DNA of 64,000 bases, from assembly GCA_015179045.1 (NCBI GenBank), contig WHUZ01000071.1, forward strand, positions 186,001 to 250,000, given 5' to 3'. This stretch comes from Kalaharituber pfeilii. Lineage: Eukaryota; Ascomycota; Pezizomycetes; Pezizales; Pezizaceae. A program made the position numbers and the translations under genes. Under the pieces are notes generated by a model. That model was not told the DNA's origin and did not search any database. It saw only the letters and a list, made by a program, of their open reading frames with translations. This document shows positions 12,772 through 24,857 of the stretch, piece after piece; position 1 is the stretch's first letter, and each line of letters begins with the position of its first letter.

Positions 12772-13471
12772 CAGTGCCATGCAGAAAGTATTCGGCACTA
12801 GGAAGTATAGGGATAAGTGCGCTATGCAATATGCAGATCGAGTCTGTATTCGACATAGGCTCATGAGAGTATATACATAGAGAGAAAACATGAACAATTA
12901 ATATTTTGTATACTAACCCTGTGCTTTATGAACTGCAGCGACTCTCTTTGGCATAGTCTTATATAGACTCTCAAAGAGTTCTGATGGTATAGTATTCCAA
13001 CACTCAACAACTGCATCTCCAAGTGCTCTTTTCACCGTCTCGGGCCCCCTGACATTTGAGCAATCTCCGGAAAACGTCTATTTAATTGACGTTCAAGAAG
13101 TACCCATACGTGCTCAATTGGGTTGAGGTCTGGAGAATAAGCCTTTATACCGCTGTAAAAATAGTAGTTCGAGAGTGATTGACATAGCTGGCAATCTCAC
13201 TGACTTTTTTGTAAAGCAACAATCTGTCCCTTTTCGAAGTCTGAAAGATCCTGAGTCTTTTGTGGTGGCATGTTGATTGATATTGATACCATACTCTACG
13301 TATAATAGTTCAGGTGTAGCACTCGAGGTTCAGTATTAAGCGTGCTATCGACTCAATCGCATACACGCATTGGCCGCTGTAAGCCTATGTCGAATACAGA
13401 CTCGATCTGCATATTGCATAGCACACTCATCCCTATACTTCCTAGTGCCGAATACTTTCTGCATGGCACTG
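12772..13471 (-). mobile_element. Internally deleted Tc1/mariner element, 700 bp
   Basis: The ends are long inverted repeats starting CAGTGCCATGCAGAAAG: about 88 bp at 12772-12860 matches the reverse complement of about 13383-13471 with only a few differences. TA flanks both ends (12770-12771 and 13472-13473), the duplication typical of Tc1/mariner elements. Inside on the minus strand are the two ends of a transposase gene with its centre missing (see the pseudogene entry). The element is therefore a deletion derivative rather than an autonomous copy. Confidence 0.85.
12913..13271 (-). pseudogene. Tc1/mariner transposase remnant (N-terminus fused to C-terminus)
   Basis: On the minus strand an ATG at 13271 starts MPPQKTQDLSDFEKGQIVAL. 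After a one-base frameshift in an A run comes VSEIASYVNHSRTTIF, a typical helix-turn-helix segment. This runs directly into the transposase C-terminus: AYSPDLNPIEHVW contains the third acidic residue (Glu) of the DDE triad in the usual NPIE context, then about 60 residues to KAQG and a stop at 12913. The catalytic core with the first two Asp residues is absent. The family assignment is firm; the gene cannot make an active enzyme. Confidence 0.85.
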
Positions 13472-14948
13472 TACGTAGCATAACGTAGCCCACATGCATG
13501 CAATAAATGCAGAGGTGCGGATGTGGAGGGGGAACGAACCAAAGACCGGATGGCGAGCATTCTGATTCGTCCCCCCATCCCGCGGAGAGAAGTTTCTCTG
13601 TTTTTTTTAATTTGTAACTGCCGTGCCTGGTTACCATCGGTAGACAGATGGAGCTAATAAAGTAGTTTACCCCACATGTTTAACTCAGGTGGCTGTGTTC
13701 TGACGGTAGACCATTTCGAGGAGATGTTTCGAGAAGATTTACGGTGCTGCTACGTCATGAGGGTTGGCGGGTTGAGGTCAAGTGGGCGGTCTGGCTTGGC
13801 GGTCTGGCTTGGCGGTCTGGCTCAAGGGCTGGGGTATAAGTCACCCTGCACTAGTCTCATGCCAAGGATGGAAAATCATAATAAGAATAACAATAACAAT
13901 AAAAATAAAAATATAAACATAAATATTGAAAATTAATATAAACCTCTTTGGAACTCCACGTTTCGCTTACACACTCGATCTAGAATTCGCTGGGGCGAAC
14001 GCCACCTTGCGGGGTAGTCTGGAGGGGGTAGGTTTAGCTGGTGCTTCTACAATTGGTTTCAATCTCATCTGGTGGTGCATGGTTCTCCACATGTAGACCT
14101 GGCATCTCATCTCCAGCGCGGACCCAATTTAGCCTTCTTCGGAAGAGCTAACCTCGAGCTCACCATCACCCCCATATGAGAAGCTGCTCTCAGCCCCCCA
14201 TTGATATCTAGGACTTTATTCTGTGGCAGCACCGAGACAAAGACTGTCAAAGCACATCTGTACCTACGAGAACAATTTTTTTTACCTGCATTTTATACTT
14301 CAAATCTTACAGCCCATCACTGAATAGCTAATCCTCATCTCCAGCTCCATCACCTCATCACTTGTCTTGTTTTGTACCAACTCTCTAAATCGATTAAGTA
14401 TCTACATCCGGAGCACTTCTGGGCACACCTCATACTGTTCCTATCCCTTGGAGTCTTTTCTAGACGGGTAAGTACTGCTTGTATGATACTCTGCCGTTGC
14501 CCTCACTGTTACCTTGTTTCTCCCCACTCCCGCTTGAGCTCGTTGGTTTGACATAGCTGATCCCTGCTCGGTTGAATCCTTGCAGGAACAAAGCTGAGCT
14601 GTCAGATACCAAGCACAGCCTTGTCAGGTCAAAAGCAGGTCGGATCGCAGCAAATAGGAAGCGAGAAGTGGAGTCAAAGTTGAAGTAAGTAAGGAGTAAC
14701 ATTCTTGTGATCCCGTTTGTGTGGCGTGAGGATGGCACGCGACGAGGGGTGGAGCGGTCATGAATCATCAGACACAGAAGAAAGGGGTTAATATAATCAT
14801 TCATTTAGTCGAGCTTGCTTCAGTGCAAGTTGAAAAGTTATTTGGGCAGAATCAGATAAAAGAATCTATCGGTTAGACTAACGAGTGTTGCCTTTTCACG
14901 CTTCGGAGAGTTCAGACTATAACTTCGTCACCATCAAAATCCTACATA
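13472..14948. other. Intergenic region before the 314-aa gene
   Basis: Holds the small tandem repeat at 13785-13823 and an A/T-rich simple stretch at about 13880-13935. It should contain the promoter of the gene at 14949. No coding region is supported. Confidence 0.45.
13785..13823. repeat. Three tandem copies of a 13-bp unit
   Basis: The unit ggcggtctggctt is repeated three times (the last copy ends in c). No function is evident. Confidence 0.9.
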
Positions 14949-15893
14949 ATGCCTCTCGACTTCGGAAAAGACTGTCCGCATCACGTCTATCTCAATGGCG
15001 AAAATACCGAAGTGCACTTCGGTGATGGCAGCCTATTGTATACGATTGAGATTCCTAAATCCACCCGTGGTACTGGCGTGTCTAACAAGCTTCTCAAAGA
15101 CAAGGAAGGCAAAGTGAAATACATTCTTACGCAAGAGAGGAATAAGGAGGACATCTACGAACCTCCTGTGTACTTCATCTCCGCCGTTAGACCGGAGGAG
15201 GGTGGTAAGGTGTTTAAGGCTGGTTATGGGCATATTGGAAGAGTGTTTCAGAATGGCTACGAAATTTGCGTGAGCTTCCGAAATACAGATAGCTCTCGGG
15301 AGAAGGCTTCATTATCTACTGGGATGGCACCAGAAGCGCCGCAAGCGCCAGAAGCACCAAGAACCGATGCAGTCCCAGGAGCTGATGTCGAAGGTCAGGC
15401 AGATGCATCATCGCCTTCAGAGGAAGAAGGTGGTGTTGTAAAACGCTTTTTCTCGAGATTGCTGGGCTGGAACAAAAAGCAAGACAGATTTGTTGCGCTT
15501 GTATACGACGGCAGAAGTAAGTGGGTGTATCTTGGGTCGAACATACCGGGTGCTCCTGATGCTGCTGCGGCGGAGGGTGCGACCACGGCGGAAAAGGAGA
15601 AGGACATTGTCCTAGCACACAAAGAAGCCGAAGATGAAAAGAAAGGTTTCTTAGGCCTGAGAGCCGTTACAATGGAGCCAGGCAATGAGTGGTTGAGGGA
15701 TATGGTGATTGCGGCATGGCTGGTTGTGTTATGGGAGGAGGACAGGTGGTCTAGGTTACCTGCCTCGCTTAAGGCAAAAGGGCTCGAGTATCTGGGAGGA
15801 CGCAGTGGACCCGGCGTCAACGTGCAGGGCCCGTTGAACGGAGGCACTGCACTACATCCACACCCGATTGTGGATGTGGGCGGTTCATGTTGA
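14949..15893 (+). CDS. Hypothetical intronless protein, 314 aa
   Basis: One frame from ATG (context acataATGcc) to TGA with no need of splicing. The protein begins MPLDFGKDCPHHVYLNG. It has two beta-rich regions (about 10-110 and about 180-205, the latter DRFVALVYDGRSKWVYLG) separated by a Pro/Ala/Glu-rich linker (about 122-165). An Ala/Lys/Glu-rich helical stretch follows (about 205-235), and then a Trp-rich segment WLVVLWEEDRW at about 257-267. The beta-strand pattern is loosely like the LURP-one/tubby C-terminal fold of fungal proteins, but I cannot confirm this. No signal peptide is seen. The C-terminal tail is Gly-rich. Codon use and length support a genuine gene; function is unknown. 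Confidence 0.75.
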   Translation: MPLDFGKDCPHHVYLNGENTEVHFGDGSLLYTIEIPKSTRGTGVSNKLLKDKEGKVKYILTQERNKEDIYEPPVYFISAVRPEEGGKVFKAGYGHIGRVFQNGYEICVSFRNTDSSREKASLSTGMAPEAPQAPEAPRTDAVPGADVEGQADASSPSEEEGGVVKRFFSRLLGWNKKQDRFVALVYDGRSKWVYLGSNIPGAPDAAAAEGATTAEKEKDIVLAHKEAEDEKKGFLGLRAVTMEPGNEWLRDMVIAAWLVVLWEEDRWSRLPASLKAKGLEYLGGRSGPGVNVQGPLNGGTALHPHPIVDVGGSC

Positions 15894-17810
15894 CCTGCCA
15901 AATCTTGTAGTTGGTTCGACCTTAGGGATGGAACTGCGCGCATTCATTGAAGGTGGGAGCGGCGAAGGAAGGGAAATGGGAAGTGGGTCTCGGCCTTCTA
16001 TACTATAATTCTATTAATGTGACTCATGTTTTGTTGCTGTTTAATGTTTTTTACGATGGTGGGTGGCATCTTGCGGGAAAGCGGAAGGTATTGCTCCGTG
16101 TTTGATGCAGGGAGGTTTTTTTGTTTTTTTTTGTATCCGTATTGCTCTCAGGTGTTTTCTATCGCTTGCATGGTTTTATTTACGTGGTTTTTGTTGCTCC
16201 ATGTTTGAATGTATGATTCGGAATCCGGCGATGTACTTGTGATATGGCAGAGAGCATTTGGAAAAACAGGGGACACCTTGCTTGATTCCGGGTTCGACTC
16301 CATACAAGTGGATTGCATAATTATCTCTCTGGGAACTTTCCTAATGTTCCGATGTATAAGAGTATATTGAATCTAAAGTGGTAATTATAATACATGGGAT
16401 ATGAGGTACTATAATTAGGTAAGATATGTTTATTGACATATTTCTCTATTGGGATACTATATGTAGATTACTTTCTTGATATGGTTTTCAAAGCCCCTAT
16501 TTCGTTTTTGATAGGGGAACTACGGAATGGTACCGGTTCGCCTGATGATCAAGATCAAATGTTTTCTATGTCAGACGTCACGTACTAGCTACAGTAGAGC
16601 TGGAAATTTTTGCTTAAAGTAGGTATTTTGTAAGTGTCGGACGGATAAATTTTCCCGAGCTGTGTGGGGGTGGAAGATGTAATGTGTTGGTAATAATAAG
16701 TGAACCGCGAGAGCAGGGTTGATAATGGGGTTAGTCGAGATAGGGTATACGGTAATGGGGGTTATTGATGCTTTTTTCGTAAGCAGAGTAAACGGCGTAC
16801 CTTTGACGTTCGTATGAGAGAGCTATGTCTGTGGATGGTTAGTTGGAAATGAAAGTGTTTGAATGATTTATGGGGGTATAGGGTGCGGGGGGAGGAGGGA
16901 GGGGGTATGATAGCCTCGTAACCAGAGACTAGGGAAGTTGAGTTGGTGTGAGATGTTGTAATTGTTATGAGGTCACTTGACGGGCACATGGATATGGCGG
17001 ATCGGGGATCAGCGGGAGGAAGCGGGATTGTACTTAGCCAAATGTATGACGTTAGATTAGACTTTAGGTCAAGTAACGTCAGCACACGTTTGAGAATATG
17101 ATCAGCGTTTTGATATATATATTACTTACTTACCGAGTCAAGGAAATTATCCTGGAAGAGTTATGTATCCTAGTACTGGAGATTGACGTTGAGGTTGAGG
17201 TGGAAACGGAGTGAGGCGAAGTCGGATGAGTGGGGGGCGTATGGCAGGTGGGGGGGGACCAGAGATGGATCCAAAATATATTCCCTTGCAATTGGGATCC
17301 TTGATTGTTGGATAACAAAGGGAAATGTTGGAATACTGTAGAGTACAGAAGCATAAGCATACGTATTCCTGGCGCAGACCTTTTGCAGGGTTCTGGGGTT
17401 TAGTGGAAGCTAGGAAGGGGGAAGCGTTAAGCGAGTGAGCGAGTAGGGATGTGTATGAAGTCTTATGGTTAGGTATTTTATGTATGGGCGTAAGATGGAG
17501 TGGAGGAGGGAGAGAGGTAAAGTCGAAGGGGGGGATGGATAATTGGTGGAGAAATGGGGTGACGGGGGTGAGTGAAGATGGAAGATGTGGAAAGTTCGGG
17601 GTGATATGCAGGATGTGTCTGGATATGGGTGATGGTGCATAGGTTTGTTTATATGGCTGGATGTGGGAATGTTCGAGAGGGGCGCGGGCGTGGATGCTTA
17701 CGTCTTATGCACAATATATGGTATGTATTTGCTTCACGCAGGTTGTGAAAGGGTACGAATTGCAAGAGGTAGTTGAGATCAATGTTTCATTCTAGCTTTA
17801 TATGTGCGTA
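15894..17810. other. Gene-free stretch with G-rich, G/T-rich sequence
   Basis: 3' flank of the 314-aa gene followed by about 1.2 kb of purine/T-biased sequence. Open frames on either strand are low-complexity (Thr/Ser/His/Pro-rich) and not convincing. It ends at the TA preceding a pogo-like element. Confidence 0.45.
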
Positions 17811-18602
17811 CAGTCGAACCTCTCATATTGGATATCGTCGGGAACGGGCCTTTGATCCAATATCGCCTCATATCCAGCAAGAAAAGTTTATTGAACGGAG
17901 AGTCTATCTACATTCAAATAGTGCCAATACATGGATAGAAGCGAGTTAACAATATACAGGCTCGATATAGAGGAAAAATATGTATGCTAAGTGCCTCGAG
18001 ACTTAGAAGAGATACCTTTGGGCTCCAGAGGAGATGTCTTGGTGCCCCGCGGAGCTTTGAGATCGAGTGGAGAAGTAGTGGGTGATTGTAACCTTAACGA
18101 GCAGCGCGGGCAAGATTGAATGATGCCAGCTGACTCTCCAATCAGTGAAGTGGGATTTCTAGTGCCTCAATCTTACTGTCTGATTGAGTTATAGGAGCTG
18201 TTTGGATATTTAGTTTCAATGTCGAAAGTGCCTTTTCTGTCTCACTTACAGAAACTGTAGGTAGCTCTTCTTCACCCTCATCATTGGAACGGTGAGTGGC
18301 AGTTGATTTGAGTTCAAGTCAGATATTCTCCACAATATAGCTTGAGACGAAGGCCTATACACTATGTTCACTTCATATATTTTAACCCAGTAGTGTCATA
18401 TACTAAGCATTGGTTTATGGCGCTATCCAATATGAGAGGGAAAAATTGTTAGTGATATTCCTGTCTGGGCTGCCAGACAGGCTATCCATCCAATGTTCCC
18501 AAATATCCAATACTCTCCCTAGTCCTGAGCTCAGGAGAAGATCCCCTATCCAATAGCGGCTAATATCCAGTAAGCGGGGATCGAATATGAGAGGTCCGAC
18601 TG
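17811..18602. mobile_element. Non-autonomous pogo/Tc1-like element, 792 bp
   Basis: Left end CAGTCGAACCTCTCATATTG and right end (reverse complement) CAGTCGGACCTCTCATATTC form near-perfect terminal inverted repeats of about 22 bp. TA flanks both sides (17809-17810, 18603-18604). The interior repeats the theme of tatccaatat/aatatcc words and has no transposase frame. The same terminal sequence recurs at 18848, 20055 and 49330. Confidence 0.85.
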
Positions 18603-18847
18603 TAGTGGCATTGGGCCCAGGTACTACAGTGCCTATATGTAGTAGAGAACCTGTATATGTGCTAGTTAAAAGGCGGAAGTACTTGAGGTATCAGAGCAGG
18701 AATGGGACTCCAATCGAACGGTGAGTTTATGCGGTTGGGAAGGAAGACTGCTGATTCAAGTACATACTTAGTACTTACGTAGCTTAGCAGGGGCATAAAT
18801 TATGCAATTTGAGACTGACTTACATCCATCCATATATCCAAAGGTAG

Positions 18848-19080
18848 CGTCCAACCTCTCATATTGGATCCTGTCAGAATTAGATAACCTACCTTGTTGC
18901 CCTGCCATGGCGAACAGCTACAAGCGGGGTCACGTGATAAAAAAAAAAAAAAAAAAAAACCTACCTTGTTGGATCAACTCTGCCGGCCCCCCCCCCCCCC
19001 CGAGCCCAATTGGCCGGTGGTGATGTTGTGTCTTAATTGGATTCAAAAAAACCTGCCGCTCCTGGCCTTATTGTTCGAAA
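18848..19080. mobile_element. Degenerate pogo-like miniature element, interrupted by a retro-insert
   Basis: Left end gtccaacctctcatattgg is a mutated copy of the family end. Interior words (ccaattgg, gtcttaattggat, ctggccttatt) match the copy at 20055-20213. A 58-bp poly(A)-tailed insert with a 14-bp target duplication splits it at 18900-18957, and a C run follows at about 18989-19002. The right end is decayed. Confidence 0.6.
18900..18957 (+). mobile_element. Micro-retro-insert, core A, with 14-bp target duplication
   Basis: The core starts CCCTGCCATGGCGAAC, continues to cacgtgat and ends in about 20 A. It is flanked by the direct repeat aacctaccttgttg at 18886-18899 and 18958-18971. The 5' CCCTGC can pair with GCGGGG further along the core. 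Only 58 bp lie between the duplications. Confidence 0.85.
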
Positions 19081-20054
19081 CTGTATCGCAAGTCTTTTCT
19101 TGCTTTTTTCTTATACATATGTATATCGTTGTAATTCTGCATGGGCTTTAGATATACACTGTGACTTGCTGGGGTAGCCGCGGGCGAATACAGTTGGTGG
19201 CAAATGCACATGGGTTTTTCACAATAGATTCTGAATTGATATATACATAAGTATGCAGTTTGCGAGACGAGATTATCCCGGCCGCTACGTTTGTGTTTAG
19301 TCCGAGGCACATGAAATAGTAATAAACTCTAGCATGACGTCAAAGATCAAAAATTTCCGGCGCCTTGAAGAGTTCCTGCGTATATATCAAGTAACTTACT
19401 GTACTTCTTGTAGATATATATAGGTGGATGAGATTTCACCTGATTACTGAAACCGCGGTAAGAGCTTCTTCGTGGCCCCTGGTCTATCTCTACGTATCCA
19501 TGTCTGTCCCTTCCCATGCCTGTCTGATGTGCCCATACAGTCCTATCTACATCAAGTTATAGACGACCTTCGCCTTCCAACCAAACCTATACATCCACAA
19601 CTCGCTTCAATATAGTTGTATATATGCGCATCATCATGTACCCCTACCGACAATTAGCGTTTCTGGCCGCGTTAATCTTTACATCGGTACCTTTGTCACC
19701 ACCACACTGAGAACTGAAGCTCCCCTTCGTTAAGACCCGGACAGGACAAGATAATTCACCAATGCGAGGGGTTCACCAATCGTTCTAACTATCCACCATA
19801 TGGCGCATGACGAACTACAATCACGTATATACAAATACTATGACCACTTCCTCGCTGAGTCTGTAACATCGTTCTCAACGGTAACAACATATTTGATTGA
19901 CAGTGTATAAGTACAAACTACTTAAATCAAACAACTGACCATCCAGAGAATTTCTTGACTGTTGTTCTATCCCCTCGTACTGCAGTAAAATGGTAATCAC
20001 TGCAGTGCTGACCGTGTAAGGGTCGGGTGATGTTCCATAGGCCTTGGAAGGTAA
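19081..20054. other. Gene-free AT-rich stretch
   Basis: No coding frame, repeat or RNA gene recognised. Confidence 0.4.
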
Positions 20055-20213
20055 CAGTCGAACCTGTCATATTTCGATGCTGTCGTATTGGAGAACCTGC
20101 CTTATTGGATCACCTTTGCCGGTTGGAGCCAATTGGGCTGGTTGGGATTATTGACTATTTTGTCTTATTTGATCAAACCTGCTGGCCTCGGCCTTATCCA
20201 ATATGATCAGTTC
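20055..20213. mobile_element. Pogo-like miniature element, degenerate copy
   Basis: Starts CAGTCGAACCTGTCATAT after taa. The interior (ccttattggatcacc, gtcttatttgatc) matches the family. The right end atccaatatgatcag is mutated, so the end coordinate is approximate. Confidence 0.6.
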
Positions 20214-21900
20214 ATTTGGCTGCGAGCAATATGAAGTGAGTTGTAGTCTGGTTGGCAATGAGTAACGAGCAGTGAACAGCGACTCAGCGAGCGTGAACTG
20301 CTACTTGTGGAAGTGACAATTACAGAAAGAAACCTTATAAAATTGGCATGATTGAAGGACACTTACACACTTCGTTCTGCTCTCATCATCGTCCTGAAGC
20401 CATCGACACATATACAATATCCACACTTATCTGACCAAACTACTTTTACATATAATCTACGGCTCTATGGTTCATCCTAGTCACGAGACTAGGTCCATCC
20501 ATCGTACTCAAACACCGAAAACAATTCTTACTTGAATCTTGGGTAATCGATGCTCGGAGTGGGGCGTGGACTCAGGTCCATCAAATTGTCCCCAAGCATG
20601 GGAAAATGAGGTGTGTGTAAGTACAGCTGAGTGTGGAGTTGAGTCAATGTGACTCTCGATTTTGGACCATGCCAGCAAAAATGGTTTGAAGCTAGTTACG
20701 AGACTACCATGGAACTATCCGTTAGCTATCACTCTCTAGCGCCGCCTGTAATCACTACGCCACGCTAACGAATAACTCAAGTTTAGTCAAGTTGGGCTCG
20801 AACTAATACCTTTGCAGAAGCAGGTGACACGTGCTATATAAAGCTAGCTTGATCATGTGCAAAAGGCAGAAGGTAAGGACAGCCAGATCTTATTCAAAGT
20901 TGGGTCATAATAACCTGCTATTTATTATTTTCGAAAAGTAAGGATTCCTAGCAGATATTCATTGTCAAGTGAGGTGTAACAGAAGCAATTGCTGCGTCGG
21001 CCAACCAATTCAGCAATTCGCCACATTCTTTATCGTTCAGACGGTGCCTGGATCCGTACACCATTGGTGGATAGTTTGAACGATCAGTGAACAGCACATG
21101 GAAACTGCACGCGTCCAAAAGTTAAACGGCAGAGTCGACTGTTGTATTGATGCCACCCAATCATGTCATGCCGCATGCGCACATTGATAATGCCTTTAGC
21201 GCTTGCGGCGTTACAGCCCGTGGCCTAATAATATAGATCGTGGCAGCAGTCAGTAACGTTAACAAAATTGGCACATGATAGTCGAAAGGACCCCAAAATC
21301 AAAAAAGAAAGCGAAGGGCGGAGGAGCTCGGGCTTACCGAAAGGTAGTCGAATATTATGTGGATGCATCCACGTGTTTAAGTAAATCGCCCAGTTATGCT
21401 CAATGTGTTGCACATATAGCTGATAGATGTCGAGTTCGGATTTAAACTCGACGAAGGCTGACATTTAAACTATTGACGGACATCGATACATCGCCAGTAT
21501 CGTGTATTTCATAGGGATCGGTCTGTGGTAGGTTGGACAATGTGCAAGCGTGCTGCGATCCTATACTGCCGTTCTACTCGAACGCGGGTTGGACTGACTT
21601 GAGCAATCCTAAGGAGGGAACCAGCTGGTCGGGACGTCAACTCGCCCTGGGACACCTCCTTGCTACCAGCAAGCTATAGGCGAAGAAGGTAGAGTGAGCC
21701 TGTGCTGAGCTGTCCGGAATAGGGTGGTGGCCCCCGTGATGATATCGTACTAGTATTCTATAAGCTAGACAGCTCGCAAGCGAGAAGAGCTGGATGTTGC
21801 TGTGCATGTACATGCAGGTACTTTTAATATATGATATTCAGCCCATCCAATCTTCCCTGCATGCAGCTATACCTTAAGTACATCTCCCCTCGCATGCGTA
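20214..21900. other. Gene-free stretch
   Basis: Mixed-composition sequence with no supported gene. A short perfect inverted repeat, cctagtcacgagactagg, occurs near 20476. Confidence 0.4.
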
Positions 21901-22010
21901 CTCGCTGGTTCGGAAAGTATTGGAACGCTGCATAAATTGTGTGGGCTATTCGTCTTTTGGAATAGTGCAAGTTTGTTATGCAGCATTCCAATACTTTCCG
22001 AACCAGCGAG
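21901..22010. mobile_element. 110-bp palindromic miniature element, copy 1
   Basis: About 35-bp inverted repeats starting CTCGCTGGTTCGGAAAGTAT face each other across a short loop. The left flank is TA, the right flank TT. A second copy of exactly the same length is at 25907-26016. Confidence 0.8.
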
Positions 22011-22083
22011 TTTATTCTCGGGTGACAAAAATGCCCACAAAACTAACACGCTCGCACTCCAGCCAAAAGTACTAATGCACAAA

Positions 22084-23101
22084 TACCGTATTAATTCGCG
22101 AATAAGAAAGCACTATACGGTAGGACAGTATCCGTTTGTAAGACAGTAAAAAACAAGAGGTAAATTTATGTCATTATCGGTGGCTCGCGAGTAAGACAGT
22201 AATGTGACTTCAGCGTGGCAACCATCTGAATACAGGTACCTTATGTATATTCAGCGTGAGGCACGAAGTAGCCAAGATAGGGAGGTGAAGTATGCAACGT
22301 AGTTCCTCGAATAAGACAGTACCCACTCATAAGAAAATACCGCGAACAAGACCGTATTTTAGAGGGCTAATGGACTACAGTCTACCCTTGCTATAACGAA
22401 ACTCGAAAACCTTGCTATACCGAAACTTGTACGGAGCCATTATTCCGTTCGCACTCAAATACCTCTTGCTATAACGAAAATCCACTAAATAACGAAATGA
22501 AAATTAGATTGAGTGAAAGTTATTTCTGTCTACATACAAATTATCCTTGCTATGTATAACCAAAAATGGCTAGTGGACTGTATGACTAATCAAGGACCAA
22601 CTCCTAGTTAGTTTTGGCCCAATTCCACAAAAAACAGTGTGCTTGGATTGTACCGGATTCATTGTGAAATGCTTTCGAACTGCATCTTTTGTTTTTGCAG
22701 CTCCAGTCTTCTTTTTGCATAGTTGCTGGTTTTCTAACTTGAGATTCGGCTTTGTAGGTAATTTTACTTCAACATGATTGATTTTTGCATCTGCATAGTA
22801 CTTGATCAATACTTCTGTATTCTCAATTTTGTTCTCTCATTTTTTCCTACTCCAGTTATTTTCATAAGGACGAAAATCACGGAGTTAAAATCTGTTGCCA
22901 TAAATTCGGTGGGAGCTTAGTTTTAAATTCAGCTGCCAAGGACATGACTAATCTTGCCACCTAATATTCTAACGAAACCTTGCTATAACGAAAAAGAAGT
23001 GCCAGGTTTTTGGTTTTCGTTATAGCAAGGGTAGACCAGTCTCGAAAGGGTAGACTGACTGTACACGTCCGACCATGAGACAGTCCCGAATCAATACGGT
23101 A
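22084..23101. mobile_element. Inverted-repeat element holding a nested element
   Basis: Ends TACCGTATTAATTCG (22084) and, reversed, TACCGTATTGATTCG (ending 23101) form terminal inverted repeats. The remaining outer sequence contains several variants of aataagacagta. A second element, 22378-23061, lies inside near the right end, so this is a nest. Boundaries rest on the repeats only; no transposase frame is present. Confidence 0.55.
22378..23061. mobile_element. Non-autonomous Tc1-like element, about 684 bp
   Basis: Left end CAGTCTACCCTTGCTATAAC and right end, reversed, with the same CAGTCTACCC and GTCTACCCTTGCTATAAC words form inverted repeats; the right end carries an extra partial duplication. 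TA lies at 22376-22377 and 23062-23063. The words cttgctataacgaaa recur several times inside. No transposase is visible. Confidence 0.7.
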
Positions 23102-24857
23102 TGCCAACGAAAGCGGTGTGCGCTAGGGAATTGCTAGACATGTCGGTTGCTGATGCATGTATGTGCATTTAAAAGCCTTCATGTCCAAATAAGATGGCTG
23201 TTAGTGTCAGCCAATATGACCTCATGAGGTTCAACGCCATCACGGTCGCTAGTTGATTGATATATGCGTTGCGTGTTCTGTTCGTAATTAAGCTGTTCAC
23301 ACGCTGAGAAATCTAAGTGGGCCGGTTACAGTCCCCTATTCTAGTATATGTAGAGTAATTCAGTTTCGACTCGACTCAGTCTCAAACCATTTGGGATCAT
23401 TGCTTAGATGCACATTAACATGGACTCAGGTACCTGAGGATTGATTGCACGCTGCAAAAGATGTGCGCATTGTGGCTCAGGGGCTAATTGCCTTCTTTTT
23501 TTTTATTATGGATTGTCCAACTGATGAAGACAGCGACTTTCTGCATATGCATACAGTGTGTCAAACTCATACAGAAACCCAAGTAGATTACCTCCCGCCC
23601 CATGTCTGCCACCAGTATACCATTTAGTGATGCAGGTGGGGCTGTTATAGCCTTGCGAGAAAAGCCTACCGGATCGGGGATGGATGTTGCTACTGACGTG
23701 TATTTTCCAGACAAATTTGCTCCCGAAGTCAGGTACAGACCTTGGCCTCACCTGCACACAAACCGCTCGCACGGCCTATAACTTGGCCCCCACCTGCATC
23801 ACTAAATGCTGGTAACGAGTACATTTATCTACCATAAGCGCAGAGATGATGATTGCTGGTCTTGCCTGCAGGCGCGCCCTGGATGGCGCAGGGCATAACA
23901 GACATACACGCTGCGCACTTTGCGAAGGCCTAATGTATTAGTTTGCCGAGATACAAAAGCCCGAACCAAGAGCCAGGGGCACTGACAACTCTTTGCAGCA
24001 GCCTTTTGATTAACATTGCCGGTACCCCGCATAATTACGGGTATTTTATGCCACAGGTAATCTCCAATATAGATGTAAGGTAAAAGTAAATGCTAGATTG
24101 CGCCTGCAAGTTACACATATGGAGCGCAAAGTGGTGAAATTATCGCAACGTACCCGCGGCTATTACCATAGTTACCTGCTAAAATCAATCAAAAACACTA
24201 GGTTACAGTCCTGTATTACACTGTAACCCTCAATTCGAGATTAATACTAGTACTTAGTGTAACGTTCCGATTCGAAGCCAGTTTCCAAGTTCAGGGTCCA
24301 TCCCATTATGTACACCTCTCCTGTCAATTATCTCGAGGAATTCAGGGGTGCCATACCAACCACTTACCCTCTCAATCAACTGGTCGCGATCGGAAAGTTA
24401 GAACTTGGCAAATTTCTAACTTTATGCATAGTTGACAGAAAATACCAGAAGGCAAAAAGCATACAAAAATACCAACATATACTTGAGTCTAGCTCGAGAA
24501 ACTCTCCCTTGCTATAAAGTCCCGGTCTTTTTCGTCCGGTATAGCAAGGTTCCGTTATAGAATAAAATTGCTTGGCAGAAGTAGAACATAGATGTGCAGC
24601 AAAGAATAATGGAAATCGCCTAATTGGGAAGTGGATCGACAGCGACAGCCTAATTTCATTATGTAATGCCAAGATTAGTAAGCATTATCAAGGTGAATGC
24701 AAGGTGGGGTAGCCAAGATTGGACGTATATCAGCATTAGCAAATCCGGTATAGCAGATATAATTTGTATGGAGACAGGGGGTTAAGTGCCTGGCAATTCC
24801 TGCCCGGTCCGTTAGATCTTAGTGAATCCTGGGAAAACTGTGTAACACAGGGAGATA
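23102..24857. other. Gene-free stretch with a fragment of a small inverted repeat
   Basis: No gene supported. Around 24506-24556 lies a decayed palindrome (ccttgctataaagtccc ... ggtatagcaagg) related to the ends of the element at 22378. Confidence 0.4.

Noticed and set aside
16275..16310. T-loop-like ggttcgactcc
   Set aside because: Flanking bases do not pair as a T stem and no other tRNA arm is present.
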